Notes: generated by a model not told the origin, from the sequence alone. A DNA stretch of 39,555 nt from Gp7-AA6 sp036001245 (GCA_036001245.1 DASYUL010000148.1:1-39555); one strand, 5' to 3'; positions 7,609 through 16,159 are shown, numbered from the stretch's first letter. Made by a program: numbers and translations.

Positions 7609-8210
7609 AGATCGTGAATCGGTTCCTCGCGCTGGCGGTCTCTCTGATCCTTTCGGGGTGCGCGTCCTGGCGAGGTCCTTCCGCGGCGGCGCCGACTCTC
7701 CTCTCCCCCGCCGAGCTCGTCGCTTCTCTCGCGGAGGTCGCGAGCGGACGGAATGCCGACCTCGCGGAGACCGGTCTCGTTCTGAAGACGATCGAGCTGA
7801 AGCTCGTCGTCGGGCGCGAGCGGAGGAGCGGAGCTCACGCGAGCTTCCTCGTTCTCGACGCCGAGGCTTCGCGGCGAAGCGAGACGTCGTTCGTGCAGAG
7901 CTTCACGCTCGAGCTGCCGCCGCCCGAGCGACGGCGGGCCGCGGCGGAGACAATCGGCGCCGCGATGCCTGCGGTCGCGGAGTTCGTCGACGCCGCGATC
8001 GCCGCCGCGCGCGAGCTCGCGGCCGCGGCGGCGCGCTCCGGACTTCCTCAGAAGCTCTCCGAGGTGGAGCTGACGGCGAAGATCGTTCGATCGAATCGTT
8101 TCGAGAGCGGGATCTCGTTCACGGGGATCGGTCCAGCGGGCCTGGGCGGAGGCGCGAGCCGGACTTCCGATGAAGCGAACACGGTCCGTCTCGTCTTCGC
8201 GGCCCGCTGA
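7605..8210 (+). CDS. Lipoprotein with a possible trypsin-co-occurring (Trypco2-like) domain
   Basis: A 201-residue protein from a GTG at 7605, supported by GGAGG at 7594-7598 and by the GTGA overlap with the peptidase stop. The signal sequence ends in the lipobox LILSGC, so it should be lipid-anchored. The middle part (LVLKTIELKLVVGRERRSGA...VQSFTLELPPPE) has the paired beta strands I associate with small Trypco2-type domains, which are found beside proteases. That family call is tentative. The remainder is Ala-rich helix and then a strand-rich C-terminus. Its coupling to a gluzincin peptidase suggests a partner or substrate-like role. Confidence 0.65.
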   Translation: MKIVNRFLALAVSLILSGCASWRGPSAAAPTLLSPAELVASLAEVASGRNADLAETGLVLKTIELKLVVGRERRSGAHASFLVLDAEASRRSETSFVQSFTLELPPPERRRAAAETIGAAMPAVAEFVDAAIAAARELAAAAARSGLPQKLSEVELTAKIVRSNRFESGISFTGIGPAGLGGGASRTSDEANTVRLVFAAR

Positions 8211-8227
8211 GCTCTACGGGAGCAGAA

Positions 8228-8253
8228 CGAAAAAGCGGTCCCGAAGGACCGCT
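8228..8253 (-). terminator. Intrinsic terminator of the HU gene
   Basis: On the minus strand AGCGGTCC-TTCG-GGACCGCT forms an 8-bp stem closed by a C(UUCG)G tetraloop (8253 to 8234), followed at once by TTTTTCG. It lies 25 bases after the HU stop codon and is the clearest terminator in the window. Confidence 0.9.
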
Positions 8254-8277
8254 CATTCGAACGAAGAGGTTTTCGGT

Positions 8278-8580
8278 TTATCTCTTGGATCCGAGGATGG
8301 CGTCCTTCGCTTTCTTCGAGACGCGGAACTTCACGACGCGTTTCGCGGGGATCTTGATCTCTTCGCCGGTCGCCGGATTCCGACCCATGCGCGCCTTGCG
8401 ATTCACGAGAACGAGCTTGCCGATTCCGGGAATCGTGAAGCTGTTCTTCGCCTCTTTGTAGGCGAGTGCCGTCAGGTCGTCGAGGAACTGGGTCGCCTGC
8501 CGTTTGGTCGTACTCGCCGACTTTGCCAGCTGCTCCGCGATCTGGGATTTCGACATCGCTCTGCTCGATTTTTCAGCCAT
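8278..8580 (-). CDS. HU/IHF-family nucleoid DNA-binding protein
   Basis: A 100-residue member of the bacterial histone-like HU/IHF family, which bends and compacts DNA as a dimer. Seen are the dimerising helices (MSKSQIAEQLAKSA...QATQFLDDL), the FTIPGIGKLVLVNR strand pair and the DNA-binding arm signature GRNPATGEEIKIPAKRVVKFR. An extra basic N-terminus (MAEKSSRA) precedes the usual start, so translation may also begin at the second Met. It stands alone with its own promoter (8641-8668) and terminator, as expected for an abundant protein. I cannot tell HU from IHF-like subtypes. Confidence 0.95.
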   Translation of the reverse strand: MAEKSSRAMSKSQIAEQLAKSASTTKRQATQFLDDLTALAYKEAKNSFTIPGIGKLVLVNRKARMGRNPATGEEIKIPAKRVVKFRVSKKAKDAILGSKR

Positions 8581-8640
8581 ATGCGCTACCCCTTCTTCAT
8601 TGCAGAATCGCCCTTGTTGGGCGAGTGAATTTTGGCGGCT

Positions 8641-8668
8641 ATTCTAGTCCGCTCGATGGGCGACTCAA
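8641..8668 (-). promoter_or_regulatory. Sigma-70-like promoter of the HU gene
   Basis: On the minus strand TTGAGT (8668-8663) and TAGAAT (8646-8641) are separated by 16 bp, each close to the consensus. The predicted transcript has a leader of about 50 bases with AAGGGG before the ATG at 8580. Confidence 0.65.
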
Positions 8669-10197
8669 GAGAAAAACGCGTGGGGACGGGTTTTTTCGAG
8701 TGTCCTTCCCCGTCGATCGCATCACACGCGGATTGGTTTAAGATCCGGCGAAGGGATCTGGTCAAAGAATCTCTCCCGAGAAATTACGGCATCGCCGCCG
8801 GCGGGCGGAGCCGTATCCGCGGCCTCGCTCTCGCCCTTCTCTTCCTCGCTCCGCTCGGATGCCGGATCGGTGCCGACCGGAAGATCGCGGACCGGATTCT
8901 CGACCGCTACCGGCTCTCGGCCGGAGCTAAGCCGCTCCCCGCGTCGCACCTCATCCGGATGCGTCTCTCGCCGGACGCCGCCGGAGCGGGAACGGGCGTC
9001 GCCGAGATCGCGTGGGAGCCGAACCGCTTCCGGGAGCGGGTCTCGTCGGCCGGGGCAACGACCGAGCTGGGGATCCAGGGCGGGAAGGCGTACTTCATAG
9101 ACGAGGACGGCGTGACCCGTGTCGCCTCGGAGCCCGTCCTTCGGGAGCTTCTCACCCGCTCCTACTTCTGGAGGCGGGCGTGGCTGTTCGCGGACCGGGA
9201 GCGGGCCCATGTCTCGCTCGGGCCGGCCGACGCCTCCGCGCTCTCCGTCCGGCTGGAGCCATTCGGGGCGAACCCCCTCGTTCTCTCGTTCTCCCGGGGG
9301 GACGGGCGGCTCCTCTCGGCGCGCTCGCCGCGTTTCGATCTGGATTTTGCGAATGCGCGGTCCTTTCGCGAGACCTCCGGCCGCCGCCCCCCCGTTCGCA
9401 GCGAGATCGCGTGGATCGGGCTGCCGGAGGATCGAATTCCGGACGCCTCCGTCGGCCGCGGATGCGGCCGGTTCACCGCGGCCGCCGGACCCGTTCTCTT
9501 CGACCGGACCCCCGACGGCGGTATTTCGTTTCCGGCCCGTCTGAACGGCACCGCGGTCCGCCTCGCTCTCGACGCGGACGCCGACGGGCCTCCGCTCATC
9601 TCGGCGGAGAAGTCCGGAGCTCTCTCGCTGGCCTTCTCGAAGGACGTGTATGGCCGGTCGATCGCCGCCGGCGCGACGCTCGAGATCGGAGGATTCTCCT
9701 GCCCCGGCATTCATCTCCAGATCGCCCCGACGCCGAACCCCGGATCCGACGGCGTCATCGGCGGTGCGCTGTTCCGGGAGGCCGTCGTCGAGCTCGACGG
9801 CAAGTTCGGCGGCCTCAGCCTGCACGACCCCGCGAGGTGGGTCCCTCCCGCCGGATTCAACCGCATCCTCGTCGACGACGACGGCAACGTTCCGGCGACG
9901 ACTCTCCGGAGAAAACGCCAACCGGCGAGACTGCGGACCGGATCCCCGACCGGAGCGGTGGACCTACGGATCGCTCCCGCGTCGGCGGACAGACTCGACG
10001 TCAGAATCCCGGGCCCGGCAGCCGACCTCCGGTGGGGCGCCCTTCGGCTGCCGCCGCTCTCCGCGGCCCCGGAGACGCGGCCCGCGGCGCCCGAATGGGG
10101 CGACGACGGCCGGCTCGGGTTCCACTTCCTGCTCCGGTTCCACGCGTACGTCGACATGCCGCACCGATGGCTGTACGTGCGCGCGGTCAGCGATTAG
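8656..10197 (+). CDS. Lipoprotein with LolA-like N-terminus and a two-lobed aspartyl-protease-like domain with altered active sites
   Basis: The frame runs to 10197 (about 513 residues from the ATG at 8656). The start is uncertain: that ATG overlaps the HU promoter and GTG 8680 is an alternative. A hydrophobic segment ending LFLAPLGC is a lipobox. Next comes a region resembling LolA/outer-membrane lipoprotein domains (ILDRYRLSAGAKPLPASHLI...). It is followed by two lobes, each ending in a retropepsin-like strand: DGVIGGALFREAVVELDG and DGRLGFHFLLRFHAYVDMP. Where DTGA would be expected the lobes read DADADG and VDDDGN, so catalysis as a normal aspartic protease is doubtful. I infer an envelope-anchored, perhaps ligand-binding, relative. 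Confidence 0.6.
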   Translation: MGDSREKRVGTGFFECPSPSIASHADWFKIRRRDLVKESLPRNYGIAAGGRSRIRGLALALLFLAPLGCRIGADRKIADRILDRYRLSAGAKPLPASHLIRMRLSPDAAGAGTGVAEIAWEPNRFRERVSSAGATTELGIQGGKAYFIDEDGVTRVASEPVLRELLTRSYFWRRAWLFADRERAHVSLGPADASALSVRLEPFGANPLVLSFSRGDGRLLSARSPRFDLDFANARSFRETSGRRPPVRSEIAWIGLPEDRIPDASVGRGCGRFTAAAGPVLFDRTPDGGISFPARLNGTAVRLALDADADGPPLISAEKSGALSLAFSKDVYGRSIAAGATLEIGGFSCPGIHLQIAPTPNPGSDGVIGGALFREAVVELDGKFGGLSLHDPARWVPPAGFNRILVDDDGNVPATTLRRKRQPARLRTGSPTGAVDLRIAPASADRLDVRIPGPAADLRWGALRLPPLSAAPETRPAAPEWGDDGRLGFHFLLRFHAYVDMPHRWLYVRAVSD

Positions 10198-10243
10198 TCG
10201 GGCACGGCTTTCGCACTCCCCCGGATCGGGAGGAGACCTGGAA

Positions 10244-10420
10244 ATGCTGAAGCTCGCTCTGATCTTCCTCGTGATCGGGCTCATTGCGGCGCTCTTCGGC
10301 TTCACGTCGGTGGCCGGAGCCTCGTTCGCGATCGCGAAGTTCTTCGCCTTCCTGTTTCTGGTCCTGTTTCTGATCTTTCTGATTCTGGGCCTGACGGCAG
10401 CGAGGAAGATCGTGACGTAG
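10244..10420 (+). CDS. DUF1328-type small membrane protein
   Basis: A 58-residue peptide with a strong SD (GGGAGGAG, 10228-10235) and ATG at 10244. It reads MLKLALIFLVIGLIAALFGF followed by a Gly/Ala hinge and a second hydrophobic helix (FFAFLFLVLFLIFLILGL), ending ARKIV. Size and pattern match the DUF1328/YtjA inner-membrane family, which has no assigned function and is often stress-induced. Confidence 0.85.
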   Translation: MLKLALIFLVIGLIAALFGFTSVAGASFAIAKFFAFLFLVLFLIFLILGLTAARKIVT

Positions 10421-10444
10421 GAGGCGCGGTTCTCAGTGCTCGGT

Positions 10445-10469
10445 TCTCAGCCAGAACCGCTGGCTGAGA
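10445..10469. repeat. Intergenic 10-bp stem-loop with TTCTCAG words
   Basis: TCTCAGCCAG (10445-10454) pairs with CTGGCTGAGA (10460-10469) around a 5-base loop. The flank contains further TTCTCAG words (GGTTCTCAGTGCTCGGTTCTCAG). No T-tract follows on either strand, but its position between convergent genes (10420 and 10500) suits a transcription stop. A related word array lies at 35135-35164. Confidence 0.5.
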
Positions 10470-10499
10470 CTCCGGGACAGCTGAGGGTTGACAGCTCCG

Positions 10500-10721
10500 C
10501 TAGCGGGACAGCGCTAAGGGGACCGTCGCGTCGCATCCGGCGCACAGAACTTCCGGATTCAGCGCGAGAACCGCCGCGTCGAGGCAGAGAACGGCGTCGC
10601 ATTCGGGGCACTCCACCGAGACGGTCTCCGGCACGAGACCTCCCCGCTTGTCCGGCGCGCCCCGGCGGGCCATGCCGCCGCGGGTCTCGAGATCGAATCG
10701 GGCCACGTTGTCGTCGCTCAC
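10500..10721 (-). CDS. Small zinc-ribbon protein, function unknown
   Basis: A 73-residue protein with a CPEC...CAGC pair in its C-terminal half (VECPECDAVLCLDAA...PEVLCAGCDATVPL), a likely four-Cys zinc knuckle. The GTG start at 10721 overlaps the stop of the upstream membrane-protein gene (GTGA, 10718-10721), so the two are probably coupled. No specific family recognised. Confidence 0.65.
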   Translation of the reverse strand: MSDDNVARFDLETRGGMARRGAPDKRGGLVPETVSVECPECDAVLCLDAAVLALNPEVLCAGCDATVPLALSR

Positions 10722-11038
10722 CGTCGTTCCTCCTGTCCGAAGCGCGGCGCGCGCGCCGCAACCCCGGAGGGGTCGAGTGGCTCCGCCAGAGACAGCCGCA
10801 CCGCGGGCTTCTTCGGCTTGCGCACGGCGAAAAGGGTGATCCCGATCAGGAAGAAAACCGCGCCGGTCGAGAGGAGACTCGCGACCGCCGCCCGGAGGGC
10901 ACGCGGGGCCTCGCGCGGATCTCGCCCGCCCGCGCCCACGAGGGTTCCGCCGAGAAAGATGCAGAGAACCGACAGCAACAGGAGGTGGCGCGCACGGTCG
11001 TGCGTGGGACGCGAGGGCTGCGACCAGACGAGTCTCAC
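10718..11038 (-). CDS. Membrane protein with two predicted transmembrane helices
   Basis: A 106-residue frame from a GTG at 11038. Two hydrophobic helices are visible (HLLLLSVLCIFLGGTLVGA and ASLLSTGAVFFLIGITLFAV) separated by a charged loop, followed by a basic tail KPKKPAVRL. Its stop overlaps the zinc-ribbon start. Function unknown. Confidence 0.6.
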   Translation of the reverse strand: MRLVWSQPSRPTHDRARHLLLLSVLCIFLGGTLVGAGGRDPREAPRALRAAVASLLSTGAVFFLIGITLFAVRKPKKPAVRLSLAEPLDPSGVAARAPRFGQEERR

Positions 11039-11253
11039 GTCACGCTCTGCCGGAAAGGGTCCCGGAGAAGGGGGTGTCGCGCGGCCGCGTTGGGAGCAAG
11101 GTCCACCACCATTCCCCCTCCGCTACGTCCGGGAGCCGGGCGCGGGCTCCCGAGTGAACTGTCGCGATCATTGTAGACGCAGCGCGCGGATTGGCGCAAC
11201 GTTTTCTGGACTCGCGACTTCGGGACCTGGAACTTGGAAGAGCTGGAACTCGA
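11039..11253. other. Intergenic region without a supported gene; degenerate TGGAACT words
   Basis: No frame here has convincing coding character. At 11216-11250 there is a degenerate run of ACCTGGAACTTGGAA and GAGCTGGAACTCG words, a short-word repeat of the kind that accumulates between genes. It lies just past the stop of the minus-strand thioesterase gene. Confidence 0.5.
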
Positions 11254-11742
11254 CTAAAGTCCACCTCGCATCCCCGGGAAGAACTCTTCGTACCGGCCGA
11301 GGGCAACGGCGACCGTGCCGTCGCAGCGCGCGGTGACCTGCCCGCCTCCGTCGAAGATCTCGGCGGCGGCGAACGTCAGGTTCGTCCCGGCGCGAAGAAG
11401 ACTCGCCTCGACGACTACGCGGTCGCCCCGGGTCGGCCGCAGGAACGTCATCGCGAGCGAGACCGTCGCGGACCGCGTGTCGGGACGGGTCAGCCAACCG
11501 ACGGTGCCGATCGCGAGGTCGAACAGGCCCGCGAGCACGACACCGTTGACCGCGTCCGTCCCCATGCCCCCGCGGTGATACGGCTCGACCGGCTCGAGCA
11601 CCGCGCGCACTCGATCGACGCGTTCGAACTCGAGACGTGCACCGAGCCGTCGCATCGGAGGGGATTTGTTCCACGAGTCCGCGAGCGCCTGCAGCGCCTC
11701 GAGAGTCCCATAGGAGGGCGAAAACGGCTGCCCTTCGGTCAA
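11254..11742 (-). CDS. Hotdog-fold thioesterase (PaaI-like)
   Basis: A 162-residue protein with the hotdog layout: VEPYHRGGMGTDAVNGVVLAG carries the central helix region (an Asn-Gly pair where PaaI-type enzymes have H-N-x-x-G), then TVSLAMTFLRPTRGDRVVVEA and the strand pair ending TARCDGTVAVALGRYEEF. Such enzymes hydrolyse acyl-CoA thioesters in the cytoplasm; the substrate is unknown. The chosen start is TTG at 11742, which overlaps the stop of the upstream DUF885 gene as TTGA. An ATG at about 11655 is an alternative but would cut the N-terminal helix. Confidence 0.75.
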   Translation of the reverse strand: MTEGQPFSPSYGTLEALQALADSWNKSPPMRRLGARLEFERVDRVRAVLEPVEPYHRGGMGTDAVNGVVLAGLFDLAIGTVGWLTRPDTRSATVSLAMTFLRPTRGDRVVVEASLLRAGTNLTFAAAEIFDGGGQVTARCDGTVAVALGRYEEFFPGMRGGL

Positions 11743-13484
11743 CGGGCAGTCGCCGCCGGAGCGCGGAACAGAACTCGCCGGACGAGCGGTATCGGGAGTC
11801 CGCCCTGCGCCACGAAGGCGTCGTGGAATCCCTTGAGCGAGGCGCCGGTCTTCGCGCGGTACTCGTTCGAGAGATCCTGGATCATGAGCTTGCCCAGCGT
11901 GTAGTAGAGGTAGGTCGGGTTGTAGGCGCCGCGCCTCGCCTCCTCGTATGCGTTCGCCGGCTCCTGAAAGCCCTTCTCGACGAACACGCGCGCCCCCTCC
12001 TCGACCGTCATCCCCTGCGTGTGCAGCTTGATCCCGACCACGTAGCGGCAGTCGCGCAGGAGCGCCTCCTGGAGCTGCGCGAGCCGGTATTTCGGGTCGC
12101 CGCCGCCGAAGCCCTGATCCACCATCATCTGCTCGGAGTAGTGCGCCCACCCCTCGGCGTTGGTCCCGCAGAAAACGAGCTTGCGCGTCTTCGTCGGAAA
12201 CTTCGGGGCATAGAGGAACTGGAGATAGTGGCCCGGCCAGACCTCGTGGACGTCGATGATCGCGACGACGTACGGGTTGTAGAGGCGGAGGTGCTCCTCC
12301 TTGTGTTTCGCGTCCCACTCCGGCTCGACCGGCGTGACGTAGTAGAACGCTTCCGTCGCTTTCGTCTCGTACGCTCCCGGCGTGTCCATCGAAGCGAAGC
12401 TGCCAGAGCGCGCGAAAGGCGGCGTCTCTTCGACGCGCGGCCGGACCTCCGACGGGATCGTCACGAGGTCTTTCTCGACGAGGAACTTCCTCGCGTTCTC
12501 GACCGATTGCGCGACCGAGGGAATCAGGTTCTCGGGAGTCGGATGCTCGTCGGAGAGCGATTTCATGACTTGCGCCGGCGTCTTCGATGGGTCGATCTTC
12601 TTCGCGGTCTCGACGAACGCCGCAGAGTCCTTCGCCAGCTGCGCCTCACCTTTCGCGAGCAGCTCGGCGAGCGGCATCTCGACCATGTCGTCGGACTTCA
12701 TCTTTGCGAGGAAGTTCGCCGCGCCGATGGCGTAGCTCCCCTTCGAGCGGGGCAGCAGGTCCTTTTCGAGCCAGCTCGCGAAGGCCCGCGTCGCGGCGAC
12801 GACCTGCGCGTTCGCCTGCTCGAAGTCCTTCCAGAGGGCCGCATCGCTCCCGGCCGCCTCTTTGGCCCACCGCGCCACCGTCCCTGCGAAGTACCCGGCG
12901 GAGCCCTTCGCCATGCGGATCGCGAGGTCGGTGAACTCCTTCGGAGGGTTGACGAGGTTCGCCTTCGCCGCGGCGTAAACCGCCGGCATGAGCTTCTCGC
13001 GAGAGACGAGCGACCGCAGCCGCTCGGCCGCCGGCGCGAAGTCGCGCTTGATCAGGCTGTCCGCCGCGCCGCCAGGAAGGCCGGCGTAGCCCATCGGATT
13101 GCGCTCCCAGTTGCGAAGCGTCTCCTGGTCGAGGAGAAAGCTCCGGATCTCGCCGTCCAGCGCGTCGGCGTCGATGGCCTCATCGAAGGAGAGCTTCGAT
13201 CGATCGAGCGCCTGCAGGCGGGAGAGGAACGACTTCAGCTCCGCGATTCGCGCCTCGATGCGAGCGCGCGAGCGATCTTCGAGCTTCGTGTCGTACTCGT
13301 GGAAACCGGCATCGGTGCCCTGCGACGGCAGGTAGTTGAACCGCGCATCGAAGTAGTCGTCGACGAACTTCGAGAAGGAATCGCCGGTCGCCGGAGCGGC
13401 GGAGGACGCGGGAGCGGTGGAAGGGGCGAGCGAGCATGCGAGAGAGATCGAGGCGATCGCGATCAGAACGAGTCCCTTTTTCAT
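11739..13484 (-). CDS. DUF885-family lipoprotein, predicted zinc metallopeptidase
   Basis: A 581-residue protein with a signal sequence ending in the lipobox SISLAC, so likely lipid-anchored outside the cytoplasm. It has the hallmark DUF885 segments: the all-helical N-terminal part (FDDYFDARFNYLPSQGTDAG-like), then IDVHEVWPGHYLQF, an H-E-x4-G-H metal motif, and NAEGWAHYSEQMM with the third ligand Glu. Family members are thought to be peptidases of unclear specificity. Its stop overlaps the thioesterase start (TTGA), so translation is probably coupled. The predicted gene has an ATG at 13484 and is separated by 38 bases from the upstream kinase gene on the same strand. Confidence 0.9.
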   Translation of the reverse strand: MKKGLVLIAIASISLACSLAPSTAPASSAAPATGDSFSKFVDDYFDARFNYLPSQGTDAGFHEYDTKLEDRSRARIEARIAELKSFLSRLQALDRSKLSFDEAIDADALDGEIRSFLLDQETLRNWERNPMGYAGLPGGAADSLIKRDFAPAAERLRSLVSREKLMPAVYAAAKANLVNPPKEFTDLAIRMAKGSAGYFAGTVARWAKEAAGSDAALWKDFEQANAQVVAATRAFASWLEKDLLPRSKGSYAIGAANFLAKMKSDDMVEMPLAELLAKGEAQLAKDSAAFVETAKKIDPSKTPAQVMKSLSDEHPTPENLIPSVAQSVENARKFLVEKDLVTIPSEVRPRVEETPPFARSGSFASMDTPGAYETKATEAFYYVTPVEPEWDAKHKEEHLRLYNPYVVAIIDVHEVWPGHYLQFLYAPKFPTKTRKLVFCGTNAEGWAHYSEQMMVDQGFGGGDPKYRLAQLQEALLRDCRYVVGIKLHTQGMTVEEGARVFVEKGFQEPANAYEEARRGAYNPTYLYYTLGKLMIQDLSNEYRAKTGASLKGFHDAFVAQGGLPIPLVRRVLFRAPAATAR

Positions 13485-13522
13485 GCGGCGAAGGCTAGCA
13501 GGTTGCGAGCGGCTTTCCCTGT

Positions 13523-16144
13523 TCACTCGAGGTTCTCCATCAGCCAGATGTCGCCGCCCTGCGGGCGGAACCGGTCGAAGAGCACCCAACGTCCGTCGGG
13601 CGCCCAGACCGGATAGTCGATTCGAGCATCCGGATCGTCGAACTCGAACACCGGTTCGGGCGAGCCGTTCTGAAGCGGGGAGACCCAGAGGGTCTTGTGT
13701 CCGACGACGTCGATGATTCGCGAGAAGTCGGGCGAGAAGGACATGTGAGCGCCTCCCGCGATTTCCGGAAGGAGCCGCGGCTCTCCCCCGTCGACCGGGA
13801 CTTCGAGTGAACGCGGCGCGGGCGAAGGACAGCGAAAGACGATCGCATCGCCGCCGCGAGTCCAACGCAGGAAGTGGCCCATGACGCCGACCTGCGTCAG
13901 CGGCCGGGCATCCCTTCCATCCGCAGTCATCACCCAGACTTCGAGCCCGCCGCCCTTGTCGGAGCAATACGCGATCAACTGACCGTTCGGCGAGAAGAAG
14001 GGGTTCACGTCGATCGAGCGGTTACGGGTCAACTGAGACAGCCGCCCGCTTTCGACGTCCACGGTCCAGACGTTCAGGTGGCCGGAACGGGAAGAGAAGA
14101 AAGCCACGCGGCTGCCATCCGGAGACCAGGTCGGCTGAAAGTCGCCCCCCGGCCCGCGAGTCAGCTGACGCGTCGACTGGTCGTCCAAGGAGTAGAGCCA
14201 CGCGTTCATGTCGCCGGTCCGGTCCGAGTTGAAGGCGATCCGGCGGCCGTCGGGAGACCACGCGCCCCGGCTGTCCTCGCGTGTCGTCGCGATGACTTCC
14301 TCCGGAGGACCGGTCGGCCGCCCGGTGTCGGGCGAGACCGGCAGCCTCCAGAGATCCGCATTCTGGCGGAGCGTTGCAAAGACGAGCCGTCGAGCGTCGC
14401 GCGAGAGCTCGGCCTGGACGTCCTGCCCCGCCCCGGTCGTGAGTTGCTGCGGCGGTGCGGCTGGGACGCCGTCGTCCGAAACCGGAACACGCCAGAGATT
14501 GATGCCGCCGCCCCGATAGGAGGAGAAGTAGACGAATCGTCCGGAATGGGACCAGCACGGGTCCATGCTCGGATACGGCTCGTCGGCGATCCACGCGGTC
14601 TTCTTCGAGGACAGCTCGAGCACACGAATTCCGAACCTCGTGCGCTCGACGTTCTGGAAGACGATCCGGGAGGAATCGGGAGACCACCGCGGGCGCAGGT
14701 GCGCGACAGCTTCCGAAAAGTCGGTCGAGGCCTGCTCGGGGTTTCTTCCGCGCGCATCCAGGGTCCAGAGGCGGCGCGGCCCCGCCCAGGAGGCATCCAC
14801 GGCGATCCGCGATCCGTCCGGCGAGAATGCGGGATGGAACGCGTTCTCGAGGAGAATCGTCTCACGTCGAGTCGCGACGTCGATCGCCCACAGGTCTCCG
14901 CCGTCGTACTGGCCGTAGACGTCCCGCGGCTCGAGGCGGCGACCGTCCGCGCGCGCGCGGACGAAGAGGACGGTCTTGCCGTCGGGAGACCACGCCGGCT
15001 GGATGTCGTCGCTCGGCCCCTCCGTCAAGGGCCTCTCCTCCCCGGAGGCGAGCGGCTTCACGAAGAGCTTGCGCACCGGCCCGACCTCGCGCGCGAAGGC
15101 AACCTCGGTTCCGTCCGGCGAGAACGCCGGGAACGCTTCGATCTCCTTCGCGAAGGTGAGCTGCGAGAGGCGGGGCGGGGCGATCGGCGCAGGAGTCGGG
15201 GGTGCGCCCGTTCGGACGAACGCCGCGCGAAAGGATTGGAGGATCGAAGCGCCGACACTCCGCCGGCTCTTCGTTCGGGGAGAGCCTTCGCGAAGATCCG
15301 CGAGCGCCTCCTCAAGGACCGAGCGCGCTTCTCCAACGTCCCGGAGACGCCGATTCGGGTTTTTCTCGAGGCAACGGGCAAGAAGCCGCGCAACGACCGG
15401 AGGCGTGTCGCGCGGAAGAGCGTCCCAGTCCGGCTCCTCGCGCAGGATCGCGGCGAGCCGGTCCGAGAACGTGTCGCCCGCAAACGCCTCTTTCCCGGTC
15501 AGCGTCTCGTAGAGAACGCAGCCGAACGACCAGACGTCGGTTCGTTCGTCGAGTGTCTGCCCACGCGCTTGTTCGGGGCTCATGTAAGCCGGCGTGCCGA
15601 GGACCGTGCCCACCTGAGTCGACGTAACGCCGACCGTCGCCGCGACCGAATCGGCTCCTGTGCTCTCGAGACTCTTCGCCAGGCCGAAGTCGAGGACCTT
15701 GACGCGTCCTTCCGGGGTGATCTTTACGTTGCCGGGCTTCAAATCCCGATGAACGATTCCTCTTTCGTGCGCCGAGTCGAGCGCTTCCGCGATCTGGCGT
15801 CCGATATCGAGCGCCTCCTCGATCGGAAGTCGTCCTGGCGTCAGCCGCTCGGCAAGCGTCTCGCCGGGAACGAGCTCGAGCACGAGGAAGCGCACGCCGT
15901 CGAACTCCTCGATCCCATAGATCGCCGCGATGCTCGGGTGGTTCACGGCGGCGAGCATCTCGGCTTCGCGCTGGAACCGCGAGAGGTGCTCAGCGTCCCG
16001 CGAGAGCTCGTCCGAGAGGAGCTTGACGGCGACCTCGCGCTTGAGGCGCGTGTCCCGCGCGCGGTAGACCTCTCCCATTCCTCCGGCTCCGAGGGGGGCC
16101 AGGATCTCGTAGGAGCCGAGCCGCGAACCGGAGGAGAGGCTCAT
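13523..16144 (-). CDS. Ser/Thr protein kinase fused to a TolB-type beta-propeller
   Basis: An 873-residue PknB-type kinase. The kinase domain is complete: G-loop GAGGMG (20-24 region), ATP Lys K41 in VAVKLL, catalytic loop HRDLKPGN (132-139), DFG (152-154) and activation segment GTPAYMSPEQ (183-192). After residue ~310 come nine or ten TolB/WD40-like repeats of the form PxWSPDGxxIAF, ending in GDIWLMENLE. I see no hydrophobic segment able to span the membrane between kinase and propeller, unlike most relatives, so the whole protein may be cytoplasmic. ATG at 16144. It is divergent from glnA with 72 bases between. The propeller presumably senses a ligand or partner and controls the kinase. Confidence 0.93.
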   Translation of the reverse strand: MSLSSGSRLGSYEILAPLGAGGMGEVYRARDTRLKREVAVKLLSDELSRDAEHLSRFQREAEMLAAVNHPSIAAIYGIEEFDGVRFLVLELVPGETLAERLTPGRLPIEEALDIGRQIAEALDSAHERGIVHRDLKPGNVKITPEGRVKVLDFGLAKSLESTGADSVAATVGVTSTQVGTVLGTPAYMSPEQARGQTLDERTDVWSFGCVLYETLTGKEAFAGDTFSDRLAAILREEPDWDALPRDTPPVVARLLARCLEKNPNRRLRDVGEARSVLEEALADLREGSPRTKSRRSVGASILQSFRAAFVRTGAPPTPAPIAPPRLSQLTFAKEIEAFPAFSPDGTEVAFAREVGPVRKLFVKPLASGEERPLTEGPSDDIQPAWSPDGKTVLFVRARADGRRLEPRDVYGQYDGGDLWAIDVATRRETILLENAFHPAFSPDGSRIAVDASWAGPRRLWTLDARGRNPEQASTDFSEAVAHLRPRWSPDSSRIVFQNVERTRFGIRVLELSSKKTAWIADEPYPSMDPCWSHSGRFVYFSSYRGGGINLWRVPVSDDGVPAAPPQQLTTGAGQDVQAELSRDARRLVFATLRQNADLWRLPVSPDTGRPTGPPEEVIATTREDSRGAWSPDGRRIAFNSDRTGDMNAWLYSLDDQSTRQLTRGPGGDFQPTWSPDGSRVAFFSSRSGHLNVWTVDVESGRLSQLTRNRSIDVNPFFSPNGQLIAYCSDKGGGLEVWVMTADGRDARPLTQVGVMGHFLRWTRGGDAIVFRCPSPAPRSLEVPVDGGEPRLLPEIAGGAHMSFSPDFSRIIDVVGHKTLWVSPLQNGSPEPVFEFDDPDARIDYPVWAPDGRWVLFDRFRPQGGDIWLMENLE

Positions 16145-16159
16145 CGGATGCTTCGAGGC

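Noticed and set aside
11040..11306. 88-residue minus-strand frame in the intergenic space
   Set aside because: Composition is Ser/Arg-rich with no hydrophobic core or motif, it overlaps the end of the thioesterase gene, and it has no ribosome site.
11637..13616. 659-residue plus-strand frame opposite the DUF885 gene
   Set aside because: The minus-strand DUF885 gene has clear catalytic motifs and a lipobox. The plus frame is Arg/Leu-rich shadow sequence.
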